The notes below the pieces were generated by a model. That model did not search any database. It was not told the DNA's origin and was given only the letters and a program-made list of their open reading frames with translations. 64,000 nt of DNA, from contig JAXHLP010000006.1 in NCBI GenBank assembly GCA_034522155.1, positions 558,001 to 622,000 on the forward strand. Direction: 5' to 3'. The translations under genes were made by a program, and so were the position numbers. Below, in pieces: positions 1-9,117 of the stretch. Position 1 is the stretch's first letter, and every line of letters begins with the position of its first letter. This DNA comes from Salinilacustrithrix sp034522155. Its GTDB lineage: Bacteria > Actinomycetota > Acidimicrobiia > Acidimicrobiales > Salinilacustritrichaceae.

Positions 1-319
1 AGGTCGGGCCCAGCGCTTCGGCGGCCAGGCGCAGTCGCTCGGAGAGGTCGCGCCGCGAGACGCTGCCCCCGTGCTTCTTGGCGCCGAGGGTCCAGCGACC
101 GACCGCCCAGCCCAGGTGGCGGGTCACCGTGCCGACGCGACGGGCGGGAGGCAGGAGGCCCGGCCGGGTGAGCCCGGGGAGATCGGCACGCAGGACGGCC
201 CGTGCGACCGACAGCGGGGGCAGCCAGGTCAACTCGTCGCGGTCGATGATCCACGGCGGGTCGTCCGAGAAGGCACCGAGCTCCCGGTCGCCAGGTCTGT
301 CGTCCGCCGTGTCGGCCAT
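1..319 (-). CDS. UbiB/AarF (ABC1) family protein kinase, N-terminal part, cut by window edge
   Basis: Reading left from an ATG at 319, the frame stays open to the window edge, giving about 106 residues of an incomplete protein. After a variable, acidic N-terminus it shows a basic helix and then SERLRLAAEALGPT, which matches the start of the UbiB/AarF/ABC1 atypical kinase domain, where 'ELGPT(F/Y)xKLGQ' is the family hallmark. The KLGQ part and all catalytic residues lie outside the window, so the assignment rests on this short stretch. UbiB-type proteins act in quinone or isoprenoid lipid metabolism, often at the membrane. The LapA-like gene lies 55 bases upstream on the same strand. Confidence 0.5.
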   Translation of the reverse strand, partial: MADTADDRPGDRELGAFSDDPPWIIDRDELTWLPPLSVARAVLRADLPGLTRPGLLPPARRVGTVTRHLGWAVGRWTLGAKKHGGSVSRRDLSERLRLAAEALGPT

Positions 320-374
320 GGGCGCATTCTGGCCCGTGCGAGCTGATTCGACAGCTCGCGAGCGTGCCGGTCGT

Positions 375-743
375 TCAGCCCTGCTGCTTTCGCCGCAGTC
401 GCGCGAGTTCCTCGTGCTCGGCCCGTTGTCGCCGGCGCCGGCTGCGCCACAGCTCGGCCAGCAGCAGGGTGGCGATGGACGAGGCGACCAGGGTCGCGAG
501 GAGGATCACGAACAGGGGAGCGTCGGCCTCGAAGCTCAGGAACTCGATGGGCACCGACCCGGTGTTCTGGGCGAGGAAGACGATCGCCAGCACCAGGACT
601 GCGAAGATGCCGATGAGCAGCGCGGAGACACCGGTTCCCGGATACTTGTTGACCACGTCCGGCTGATCTGGCTCGCCCCCGTCCCCGGACCCGCTCGGTT
701 CGGGCGAGGTCTCGGACTCGGCGGGGTGGTCGTCTCCACGCAC
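375..743 (-). CDS. LapA-domain (DUF1049) small membrane protein
   Basis: About 122 residues from a GTG at 743, preceded by GGGGAGAG on the minus strand. The first 35 residues are acidic and disordered-looking (Glu, Asp, Ser, Pro). Then come two transmembrane helices with the sequence AQNTGSVPIEFL between them; this 'xNxxxVxxxFL' loop is the signature of the LapA/DUF1049 family, whose E. coli member helps assemble the lipopolysaccharide regulatory complex. The C-terminus is a strongly basic cytoplasmic tail (RSRRRRQR followed by a short helix ending RRKQQG). The frame stays open further upstream, but that part is rich in Arg, Pro and Ser and looks non-coding. Role in a Gram-positive is unknown. 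Confidence 0.7.
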   Translation of the reverse strand: MRGDDHPAESETSPEPSGSGDGGEPDQPDVVNKYPGTGVSALLIGIFAVLVLAIVFLAQNTGSVPIEFLSFEADAPLFVILLATLVASSIATLLLAELWRSRRRRQRAEHEELARLRRKQQG

Positions 744-786
744 GACCGGAGTGTATCTCTCCCCGTCGTCGGGTCCCCGTGAGGAG

Positions 787-1014
787 TCAGAATCGCGGTC
801 GGCGCCGCTCGACCAGCGCGGTGGCGCCCTCGCGGAGGTCCGGGCCGGCGGCGAGCTCCTCGAGAAGGGCCATCGACTCGCGGACCGAACGGCCCGGATC
901 GCCGTGGAGGAGATCCCCCAGAGCTGGTCCATCCCTCGGCGCCTCCCCGTCGGCCTCACGCCGGCTGTCGAGGGTCGCGACCAGGCGGTGCCGGGCACCT
1001 AGAGTCGTCCGCTG
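787..1014 (-). pseudogene. Remnant of an enoyl-CoA hydratase/isomerase C-terminus
   Basis: A frame of 75 codons with no ATG near its beginning (it begins right after a TGA) ends in MALLEELAAGPDLREG and then TALVERRRPRF before the stop. This is the usual C-terminal helix and tail of crotonase-fold enoyl-CoA hydratases ('..LREGxxAFxERRxPxF'). Nothing of the CoA-binding or oxyanion-hole part is present, because the flippase gene starts at 1017 on the other strand. I read it as a decayed fragment left after rearrangement, not a working gene. A short protein made from the internal ATG (29 residues) cannot be excluded. Confidence 0.45.
1000..1005 (+). promoter_or_regulatory. Putative -10 box TAGAGT for the flippase gene
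   Basis: TAGAGT ends 11 bases before the ATG at 1017 and there is no ribosome-binding site between, so the mRNA would be almost leaderless. Same arrangement as at several other starts in this window. Confidence 0.35.
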
Positions 1015-1016
1015 TC

Positions 1017-2372
1017 ATGGCTCGGCCGACGAAGGTGCTGGGAGAGGCCCGGGGCTCATGGCTGGGCCGTCAGTTCGCGCTCATCCGCCGGAGCACCCGA
1101 GGGGTCGGCCCGGTCACCGTCGGCGTCCTCATCGCCGGCGGCTGCACCTACGGGTTCTTGGGCGTCACCGCACGTGCGATCGGTCCCGAGGAGTTCAACG
1201 CGGTCTCCGCGCTCTGGGCGCTGGTGTTCACGGCGGGTCCGGGCCTGTTCCTCCCGCTCCAGCAGGAGCTGGGTCGTTCGCTGGCCGCACGCGTCGCGGA
1301 CAGCTCGGGCGCGTCCGATGTGTTCCGCCACGGACTGCTCCCCGTGGTGTTCCTCGTGATCGGCGCGATCGTCGCGACACTGCTCGCCGGCCCGCTCCTC
1401 GTGGACCACGTGCTCGGCGGTAGCTGGCTGCTCTTCCTGGCGCTCGAGATCTCCATCGTCAGCTTCGCGACGAGCTTCGTCGCGCGCGGGTTGCTGTCCG
1501 GTCTGGGACAGTTCGTGGGCTTCGCGCGCGTCGTCGCTGGCGAGGCGGCGGTCCGGCTGGTGCTGGCTGTGGTTCTGGCGGTGGCCGGCGTCGACGACGC
1601 AGGGCCCTACTGCCTGGCCATCGCGTTGTCCCCGTTCGTGTCCGTTGCTGCACTCTGGTCGTGGCGTCGGCCGCCATCGATCCCACCCGGTCCCCCGATC
1701 TCCCGCCGGAGCCTGGCCCGGGCCCTCAGCTACCTCCTCGCCGGGTCGTTGTGCGCCCAGGGTCTGGCCAACGCAGGTCCGATCGTGGTCGAGATCATGG
1801 CGATCGACGGACAGGGAGCGGAAGCCGGCCGCTTCCTCGCGGCGCTGATGATCGCTCGCTTGGCGCTGTACCTCTTCCAGGCGGTGCAGGCGGCCCTGGT
1901 ACCGAACCTCGCGGCGATGGCGAAGTCCGGTCACCTGGACGAGTTCAAGGCCGCGGTCCGCAACCTGGTTCGCGTCATCGGGGCGCTCACCGTGGTGGGG
2001 AGCATCGGCGGTGCGGTGCTCGGTCCGACGGTCGTCGAGGTGATGTTCGGCGACGGCTATCCGGTCGGTGCTCGCACCATGGCGTTCCTGACCGGCGCGA
2101 GCATGCTCTACGTGCTGGCGCTCGCCGTGTCCGGTGCCTTGATCGCCCTCGAGGGCCACCGCTGGAACAGTGGCATCTGGGCGAGCGCACTGGCGGCCTT
2201 TGCCATCGGACTCCTGGCCAGCGACGAGCTCTTCCTGCGAGTGGAGATCGCCTACCTCGCCGGATCGGCTGTCGCCGCGGCACTCCAACTCGTCGTCGTC
2301 GTCCGGACCGCCCGGCGGTGGACGCGCGGCCCGGACCAGCACGGGTCGGTGGAGCCCCGGACGCATGCCTGA
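1017..2372 (+). CDS. Oligosaccharide/polysaccharide flippase (MOP superfamily, Wzx-like)
   Basis: 451 residues, nearly all hydrophobic, with about 12 to 14 predicted membrane helices and short basic loops; this length and layout fit Wzx/RfbX-type flippases of the MOP exporter superfamily, which move lipid-linked sugars across the membrane. There is no catalytic motif to confirm it; residues such as GPEEFNAVSALWA after helix 1 resemble the 'GxxxYGxxxxxxxx' start of the family. It overlaps the following membrane glycosyltransferase gene by eight bases, so the two are probably cotranslated. It heads the glycan locus 1017-6917. Confidence 0.72.
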   Translation: MARPTKVLGEARGSWLGRQFALIRRSTRGVGPVTVGVLIAGGCTYGFLGVTARAIGPEEFNAVSALWALVFTAGPGLFLPLQQELGRSLAARVADSSGASDVFRHGLLPVVFLVIGAIVATLLAGPLLVDHVLGGSWLLFLALEISIVSFATSFVARGLLSGLGQFVGFARVVAGEAAVRLVLAVVLAVAGVDDAGPYCLAIALSPFVSVAALWSWRRPPSIPPGPPISRRSLARALSYLLAGSLCAQGLANAGPIVVEIMAIDGQGAEAGRFLAALMIARLALYLFQAVQAALVPNLAAMAKSGHLDEFKAAVRNLVRVIGALTVVGSIGGAVLGPTVVEVMFGDGYPVGARTMAFLTGASMLYVLALAVSGALIALEGHRWNSGIWASALAAFAIGLLASDELFLRVEIAYLAGSAVAAALQLVVVVRTARRWTRGPDQHGSVEPRTHA

Positions 2373-3906
2373 CGCCCGATCCTCGGTACGTCGGGTCCGA
2401 GACGTCGACCCGACGATCGTGGCGTTGGTCGTCCTCGCCGCGGCGCTGCGGGTGTTCCAGCTCGGCCACGACTCCTTCTGGATCGACGAGATCAATTCGG
2501 TGTTCCGCGCCGATGGCCTGCCGTTCCTTCGGTCGGTCCGGGAGTCGTTCGGCCCGTTCGACCCGCCGCTCGGATTCGCCATCGAGGCGACCGCGCGACG
2601 GATTCCCGGGTTGTCGCTCGAGGCCGCCGCGCGGTTGCCGATGGCAGTCGCGAGCGTCGTCGAGGTCGCGTTGGTCTGGACGCTCCTGCGTCGTTTCCTC
2701 CACCGCCGTGACGAGGCGTTGGTGGCCGCGGCGCTCGTCGCCATCGCTCCGTTCGCCATTCGCTACGGCCAGGAGGCCCGGTACTACGCGCTCGCATCGG
2801 CGCTGCACCTCGGTGGTTGGGTCTTCGTGTTGGAGGCGGCACGAGGGCGACGTCGAGCGGTGTGGTGGTGGGCAGGCGTCGCGGTGATCGCGGTGTATAC
2901 CACGGCGATCGCATGGTTCCTGATCGGGGTACAGGCGCTGATCGGGGTCGCGTTCTGCCGGGACCAGCGACGAACCTGGCTCCTGGCGGGCGCCGTTCCC
3001 GTCGTCGCGTTCCTCCCCTGGGTCGCGTTCGAGGCGAGCTACTGGCTGCCGGAGATCGCCGACGGAACGTCGCCATCGTTGAGTGGCGGGCTGTCCTACG
3101 ACGTCCGCTTCGATCCGGCCCTGTGGGCGGATCTGTCTCGCTGGCTCCTCGGCAACGGGTCGGCGCTGGTGGCCGCGCCCTTCGCCGTCTTCGTCGTGGC
3201 CGCGCCGGTGGTCGCACGCACCGGCGAGCGGCGCGTCGCGATCTCGGTCATGGCCTATGTCGTGGTCACCGTGGGCCTGACCGTGGTCCTGGGCCGCCTC
3301 TCGGGCACGTACTTCGCGATGCGTCGGGTCGAGTTCCTCGTGCCGGTCCTTGCCGCGCTCGCCGCCGTGGGGATCTGTGGCGTCGTGCGTCGCTGCGTCC
3401 CGAACCGGCCGCGGTTGCGCGTTGGCCTGACCCTCGGACTCGTGTTGCTTCTCGCCTGCGTCGCCACGCCCGGCGTCGTCGACCACTACCGATCGGAGAA
3501 GTCGGACTACCGAGGGGCGGCGCGGGCCGTCGACGGGGGAGCGTTCGACCTCGTCGTCCTGGGCCCGCTCCCCGACGCCGACCACGGCTGGGCGAGGGCC
3601 ATCCGCCGCTATCTCCGAGAATCCGGGGTCGAGCAGCCGGTCCGTCTTCTCGACGAGCTCGACGCGGCGCCCCCGGCTGGGGAGGTCGCGTGGATCACGG
3701 GTGAGCGGCCGCCCGATCCAGCGTTCGATGTCGTCACGCAGAACCGCGTCGATCGCCTGCAGATCCTGGCCGGCGACGACTCGCTCGACTCGTTCGCCAT
3801 TCCCGTGGTCGTGGTGTCGTCCTCCTATGATTCCGAGTTCGAGCTGCGGAGCCAGGCAACGACGGTGGGCGCGGGCCGTGCCCTGATCGACGACGACGAC
3901 GTGTGA
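2365..3906 (+). CDS. GT-C fold membrane glycosyltransferase (GT39/ArnT-like)
   Basis: 513 residues from the ATG at 2365, chosen because it overlaps the stop of the flippase gene by eight bases. After a first membrane helix comes FWIDEINS (Asp41, Glu42); an acidic pair in the first outside loop is the metal/donor-site hallmark of GT-C enzymes. IRYGQEARYYAL (about 132-143) matches the 'YxQEARxYA' motif of GT39/ArnT/PMT relatives, which use polyprenyl-phosphate sugars. Roughly ten membrane helices follow, then a soluble C-terminal part of about 130 residues. It likely adds a sugar on the outer face of the membrane to the product moved by the flippase. The acceptor cannot be told. Confidence 0.7.
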   Translation: MPDARSSVRRVRDVDPTIVALVVLAAALRVFQLGHDSFWIDEINSVFRADGLPFLRSVRESFGPFDPPLGFAIEATARRIPGLSLEAAARLPMAVASVVEVALVWTLLRRFLHRRDEALVAAALVAIAPFAIRYGQEARYYALASALHLGGWVFVLEAARGRRRAVWWWAGVAVIAVYTTAIAWFLIGVQALIGVAFCRDQRRTWLLAGAVPVVAFLPWVAFEASYWLPEIADGTSPSLSGGLSYDVRFDPALWADLSRWLLGNGSALVAAPFAVFVVAAPVVARTGERRVAISVMAYVVVTVGLTVVLGRLSGTYFAMRRVEFLVPVLAALAAVGICGVVRRCVPNRPRLRVGLTLGLVLLLACVATPGVVDHYRSEKSDYRGAARAVDGGAFDLVVLGPLPDADHGWARAIRRYLRESGVEQPVRLLDELDAAPPAGEVAWITGERPPDPAFDVVTQNRVDRLQILAGDDSLDSFAIPVVVVSSSYDSEFELRSQATTVGAGRALIDDDDV

Positions 3907-3985
3907 CATGCCGCCCCTGCGCGCCGGTGTTGCGTAGGCTCTGCGGTACTCGCGGACAAATGAGACAAGAGGAGCACCGGGACAC

Positions 3986-5134
3986 ATGCGGATTCTGATC
4001 CTCGGCGGCGACGGCTACCTCGGATGGCCAACTGCGCTGCACCTCTCCGACGCCGGTCACGAGATCGAGGTCGTCGACAACTTCACACGCCGCCGGTGCC
4101 TCCTCGAGGAGGGAGGCGATTCGCTGACCCCGATCCGCACACTCCATGAGCGGGTCGAGGCCTGGGACCAGGTCTCGGGTGAGCGGATCGGCGTGAACGT
4201 GTTCGATCTGTGCGAGTACGAGCCGCTGGCGGAGCTGGTTCGGTCGTTCCTGCCCGAGGCGATCGTGCACTACGGACAGGTCCCGTCCGCGCCCTACTCG
4301 ATGCAGGGACGCCGTCAGGCGACGTTCACTCAGGTCAACAACGTCGTCAACAACCTCAACGTGATCTTCGCCATCAACGAGTTCGCTCCGGACTGCCACC
4401 TGGTGAAGCTGGGCACGATGGGGGAGTACGGCTGCCCGAACATCGACATCGAAGAGGGGTTCATCGAGATCGAGCACAAGGGTCGTACCGACACCCTGCC
4501 CTTCCCCAAGCTCCCGCACAGCTGGTATCACGCCTCCAAGGTCCACGACAGCCACAACATCCACTTCGCCTGCCGCGTCCAGGGGCTGCGGGCCACCGAT
4601 CTCAACCAGGGCGTCGTCTACGGGGTCGAGACCGACCAGACCGCCCGCGACCCGCGCCTGGTCACCCGCTTCGACTACGACGAGCAGTTCGGTACCGCGC
4701 TCAACCGCTTCTGCCTTCAAGCCGTCATCGGGCATCCACTCACCGTCTACGGCTCCGGCGGCCAGACGCGCGGCTTCCTCAACATCCGCGACACGATGAA
4801 GTGCGTGGAGCTGGCCTGCACGAACCCCGCCGAACGCGGGGAGATGCGGGTGTACAACCAGATGACGGAGTCGTTCTCGGTGCTCGCGCTGGCCGAGACG
4901 GTGCAGAAGGCTGCCGCCGAGGTGGGGCTCAACGCCGAGATCACCCACATCGAGAGCCCGAGGACCGAAGCGCAGGAGCACTACTACAACCCGGTGCACT
5001 CCAAGCTGCTCGACCTCGGCCTCGAGCCGACGCTGCTCTCCGACGAGCTCGTCGAATCGATGTTGTTCACTCTCCAGGACAACAAGGACCGTGCGATCGA
5101 GTCCGTGATCGCACCGCGGACGACCTGGGATTGA
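3986..5134 (+). CDS. sqdB: UDP-sulfoquinovose synthase homologue (SQD1/SqdB/Agl3 family)
   Basis: 382 residues of an extended short-chain dehydrogenase. GGDGYLGWP (7-15) is the NAD+ site. LGTMGEYG (142-149, Thr144), Tyr181 and Lys185 (YHASK) fall within one residue of the catalytic Thr145, Tyr182 and Lys186 of plant SQD1. Family-specific stretches such as NIDIEEG, GRTDTLP, KVHDSHNI, LNQGVVYGV and GQTRGFL are all present. The known reaction joins sulfite to UDP-glucose to give UDP-sulfoquinovose, head group of sulfolipid and a sugar of some archaeal N-glycans. A RBS (AAGAGGAG) lies about 12 bases before the ATG. The neighbours are glycan genes and no SqdX-type lipid transferase is seen, so a sulfonated surface glycan is as likely as sulfolipid. 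Confidence 0.85.
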   Translation: MRILILGGDGYLGWPTALHLSDAGHEIEVVDNFTRRRCLLEEGGDSLTPIRTLHERVEAWDQVSGERIGVNVFDLCEYEPLAELVRSFLPEAIVHYGQVPSAPYSMQGRRQATFTQVNNVVNNLNVIFAINEFAPDCHLVKLGTMGEYGCPNIDIEEGFIEIEHKGRTDTLPFPKLPHSWYHASKVHDSHNIHFACRVQGLRATDLNQGVVYGVETDQTARDPRLVTRFDYDEQFGTALNRFCLQAVIGHPLTVYGSGGQTRGFLNIRDTMKCVELACTNPAERGEMRVYNQMTESFSVLALAETVQKAAAEVGLNAEITHIESPRTEAQEHYYNPVHSKLLDLGLEPTLLSDELVESMLFTLQDNKDRAIESVIAPRTTWD

Positions 5135-6063
5135 GCAGCGAGGGGACCGTCCTGGTCACCGGTGGAGCCGGCTTCATCGGTGTGAACCTCGCGCGCGTGC
5201 TCGTGGAGCGTGGGTGGACGCCGATCGCCTACGACAACGGCTCGACCGGGCGCCTCGGCGATGCTGTCGCCGCTGGCTTCGCCGACGTCATCGAGGGCGA
5301 TGTCCGAGACACCGACGCGCTCCGATCCGCGGCGTCCTCGGTGGACGCGATCGTGCACCTCGCGGCGCAGGCGGGGGTGCCGTCGTCGATCGCTGACCCG
5401 GTCGCCGACTGCGATCTGAACGTCCGTGGCACGCTCAACGCCCTGATCGCCGCCCGGGACACGGGTGTTTCGGGCTTCGTGTTCGCGTCCTCGAACGCGC
5501 CGTTGGGTGAGATCGAGCCGCCGGCGCACGAACAGGTCGTACCCCGACCGCTGTCGCCGTACGGCGCCTCCAAGCTCGCCGGCGAGGCCTATTGCTCGGC
5601 GTTCGCGGCCTCGTACGGCGTTCCGGCCGTGGTCCTTCGCTTCGCCAACGTGTATGGCCCGTTCAGCTACCACAAGGGCTCCGTGGTCGCGACCTTCATG
5701 AAGGCGGTCATGGAGGGGCGGCCGATCACCGTGAACGGCGACGGCACCCAGACGCGCGACTTCGTGTACGTCGCCGACCTCTGTGATGGAATCGTGCGCT
5801 CGCTCGAGTCCGGTCTGGGCGGCGAGACCTTCCATCTGGGCACCGGTAGCGAGACGTCGGTGAACGATCTCGTCGGCTGCATCCGGGCCTCATTCACCGG
5901 CCGCGAGGTCTCGGTCGAGCACGGACCGGCACTGACTGGCGAGATCCAGCGGAACTGCGCGGACATCGCCAAGGCCCGCCGCCTGCTGGGCTACCAGCCC
6001 GCGGTGGGGCTCGAAGACGGCCTCGCCGCCACACGGGAATGGTTCGAGACGTGGTTGCGGTGA
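5131..6063 (+). CDS. NAD-dependent epimerase/dehydratase (UDP-glucose 4-epimerase-like)
   Basis: 310 residues from a TTG that overlaps the preceding stop as TTGA. GGAGFIG (11-17) is the Rossmann NAD+ motif, FASSNA (about 118-123) supplies the catalytic Ser, and SPYGASK (142-148) the Tyr144/Lys148 pair. VYGPFSYHKGSVV and GDGTQTRDFVYV are typical of UDP-hexose 4-epimerases, including UDP-GlcNAc epimerases of the WbpP/GalE group, where the second motif contacts the nucleotide sugar. It probably makes one of the donor sugars for this locus, perhaps galactose or a 2-acetamido sugar. It is followed by a GT2 gene with a GTGA overlap. Confidence 0.8.
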   Translation: MSSEGTVLVTGGAGFIGVNLARVLVERGWTPIAYDNGSTGRLGDAVAAGFADVIEGDVRDTDALRSAASSVDAIVHLAAQAGVPSSIADPVADCDLNVRGTLNALIAARDTGVSGFVFASSNAPLGEIEPPAHEQVVPRPLSPYGASKLAGEAYCSAFAASYGVPAVVLRFANVYGPFSYHKGSVVATFMKAVMEGRPITVNGDGTQTRDFVYVADLCDGIVRSLESGLGGETFHLGTGSETSVNDLVGCIRASFTGREVSVEHGPALTGEIQRNCADIAKARRLLGYQPAVGLEDGLAATREWFETWLR

Positions 6064-6917
6064 AGGTGTCGACCGGGGTGGCCACGCTCGGTGTGGTCGC
6101 CGGCCTGGCGTTGGTCGCACGAGAGCTCGACGACTATCGGCAACGCAGCCACCGCCGGGCGTCGAACGCCGGTGTGCGGCACCGGGCAGCGGTCGATGTC
6201 GGGGGTGAGCCCGCGCCCGCAGGTGCCCACGTGGCCATCGTGATCGCGGCCTACGACGAGGTCGACGGGATCGCGGATGTTCTCGACTCGCTCCCGGAGT
6301 TCTTGTCCGACCTGCCGGTCCGGGTCGTGGTCGTCGACGACGGCAGCGCAGACGGTACCGCCGCGCTCGCCGAGGCGGCCGGCGCGTCCGTGGCCGTGCA
6401 CGAACGCAACCTGGGTCAGGGTGATGCCCTTCGCACCGGGTTCCAGGTCGCCCTCGACGGGGGCGCCACGGTCGTCGTCACGATGGATGCCGACGGGCAG
6501 CATGATCCTGCCCAGCTCGACGATCTCGTGGCACCGGTGGTCGAGGGGATCGCCGACTATGTCCAGGGATCTCGCTTCCTGGGCGAGTACGACGACGCCG
6601 GCAGTGCTCGTGATGCCGGCATCCGACTCTTCACCACGGTCATCAACCTCGTCGGTCGGACATCGATCACCGACTGCACGAACGGGTTCCGGGCGATACG
6701 GGCCGATGGCCTGTCTCGCATGCGGCTCGAAGAGGACCGCTTCTCTGCACCGGAGCTGATCCTGGAGGCCCGACACCGGGGGCTGGTGGTCCTCGAGCGT
6801 CCGGTACACATCCGGGCGCGGGACCGCGGTGAGAGCAAGAAGCCAACTCGACTCGGGTACCCGGTGGGCTTCGCCCGAGCGGTCGTGGAGGTACGTCTCC
6901 GCCAGCTCGTGGATTGA
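6060..6917 (+). CDS. Family 2 glycosyltransferase (DPM1/GtrB-like)
   Basis: About 285 residues. I take the GTG at 6060, which overlaps the epimerase stop as GTGA; an in-frame ATG at 6039 would add seven residues. A short hydrophobic N-terminus precedes a GT-A domain: VIAAYDEVDGI (61-71), VVDDGSADGT (91-100) and MDADGQHDP (142-150) carry the nucleotide-binding and metal-binding acids of GT2. The order resembles dolichol/polyprenyl-phosphate sugar synthases, which make the lipid-linked donors used by GT-C enzymes such as the one at 2365. No C-terminal membrane helices are present. Acceptor specificity cannot be read from sequence. Confidence 0.78.
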   Translation: MKVSTGVATLGVVAGLALVARELDDYRQRSHRRASNAGVRHRAAVDVGGEPAPAGAHVAIVIAAYDEVDGIADVLDSLPEFLSDLPVRVVVVDDGSADGTAALAEAAGASVAVHERNLGQGDALRTGFQVALDGGATVVVTMDADGQHDPAQLDDLVAPVVEGIADYVQGSRFLGEYDDAGSARDAGIRLFTTVINLVGRTSITDCTNGFRAIRADGLSRMRLEEDRFSAPELILEARHRGLVVLERPVHIRARDRGESKKPTRLGYPVGFARAVVEVRLRQLVD

Positions 6918-6922
6918 CGATC

Positions 6923-8332
<1,410 letters not shown>

Positions 8333-8382
8333 GATCGGTTGTCGTCCTTCCGGGATGGGCCGTTCGGTACAGGCAGCTTGGA

Positions 8383-8388
8383 TAGCAT
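8383..8388 (+). promoter_or_regulatory. Putative -10 box TAGCAT and RBS for the methyltransferase gene
   Basis: TAGCAT lies in the 96-base gap between the divergent lipoprotein and methyltransferase genes. Unlike most starts here, the gene has a leader and a clear ribosome-binding site, AAAGGAAG, about 8 bases before the ATG at 8429. Confidence 0.3.
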
Positions 8389-8428
8389 TATCGTTTCACC
8401 GATCTCGACGAAGCAAAGGAAGTCGCAG

Positions 8429-9091
8429 ATGACGATGACGACTCGCCGGGTGGGCCGCGCCACACGCCTGTGGAACCTCATCACCTTCCCCGTGCGCGCC
8501 GCGGTCGTGTTGCAACGAGATATCTTCGGAATGCAATCCCTTCGTTCGGAGAGATTGTCCTACGTCGCCGAGGAAGTTCGTGGTCGAACTCTGGATGTCG
8601 GCTGCGGTCCTGGTGACGCCTTCGTGCGTGAGTGGCTGAACGGGAATGGCACTGGCATAGACGTGTACCAGTACGAAGGGTTGGATGTTGGTCAAGTTGT
8701 GGAGGACATGACCCAGCTGCCATTCAACGATGGGGAGTTCGATACGGTGACTCTCATTGCCGCGATCAATCACATTCCCGAGCCGTTGCGCGCTGATCAG
8801 TTGGCGGAGTTGCATCGGGTCACCTCCATCGGGGGGCAGATCATCGTGACCATGGCTGCGCCCCTGGCGGAGGTGGTCGTGCACAACGTGCTTCATCGCT
8901 ACACCGACTGGTTCGGGGTACATCAGGACATGGATGGCGAACGGGGCATGGAGGATGAAGAGGACTACTATGTTCGAGACGAGGAGATCGTCGAACTGCT
9001 CGTCTCTGCAGGTTTTTCCGGTGTCCGAGTGCGGCGATTTTGGTCTCAGTGGGGCGTCAACAAGATGTTCCTTGCCACGCGTCGTGCGTAA
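8429..9091 (+). CDS. SAM-dependent class I methyltransferase (Methyltransf_11 type)
   Basis: 220 residues. An amphipathic N-terminus is followed by LDVGCGPGDAF, the SAM-binding motif I, then an acidic residue after GIDVYQYEG (motif II region) and LPFNDGEFDTVTLI (post-I/motif II). This is the class I fold seen in small-molecule and sugar methyltransferases. The C-terminal half contains an acidic stretch (EDEEDYYVRDEE) before the last strands. Base composition is visibly lower in G+C than the neighbours (31 of 60 bases in 8521-8580) and codons often end in A or T, which it shares with the next gene; both may have arrived by transfer. It may methylate a glycan or lipid head group. Confidence 0.72.
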   Translation: MTMTTRRVGRATRLWNLITFPVRAAVVLQRDIFGMQSLRSERLSYVAEEVRGRTLDVGCGPGDAFVREWLNGNGTGIDVYQYEGLDVGQVVEDMTQLPFNDGEFDTVTLIAAINHIPEPLRADQLAELHRVTSIGGQIIVTMAAPLAEVVVHNVLHRYTDWFGVHQDMDGERGMEDEEDYYVRDEEIVELLVSAGFSGVRVRRFWSQWGVNKMFLATRRA

Positions 9092-9117
9092 CCGGCTGAG
9101 CAGCTAGAAGCTCACCC

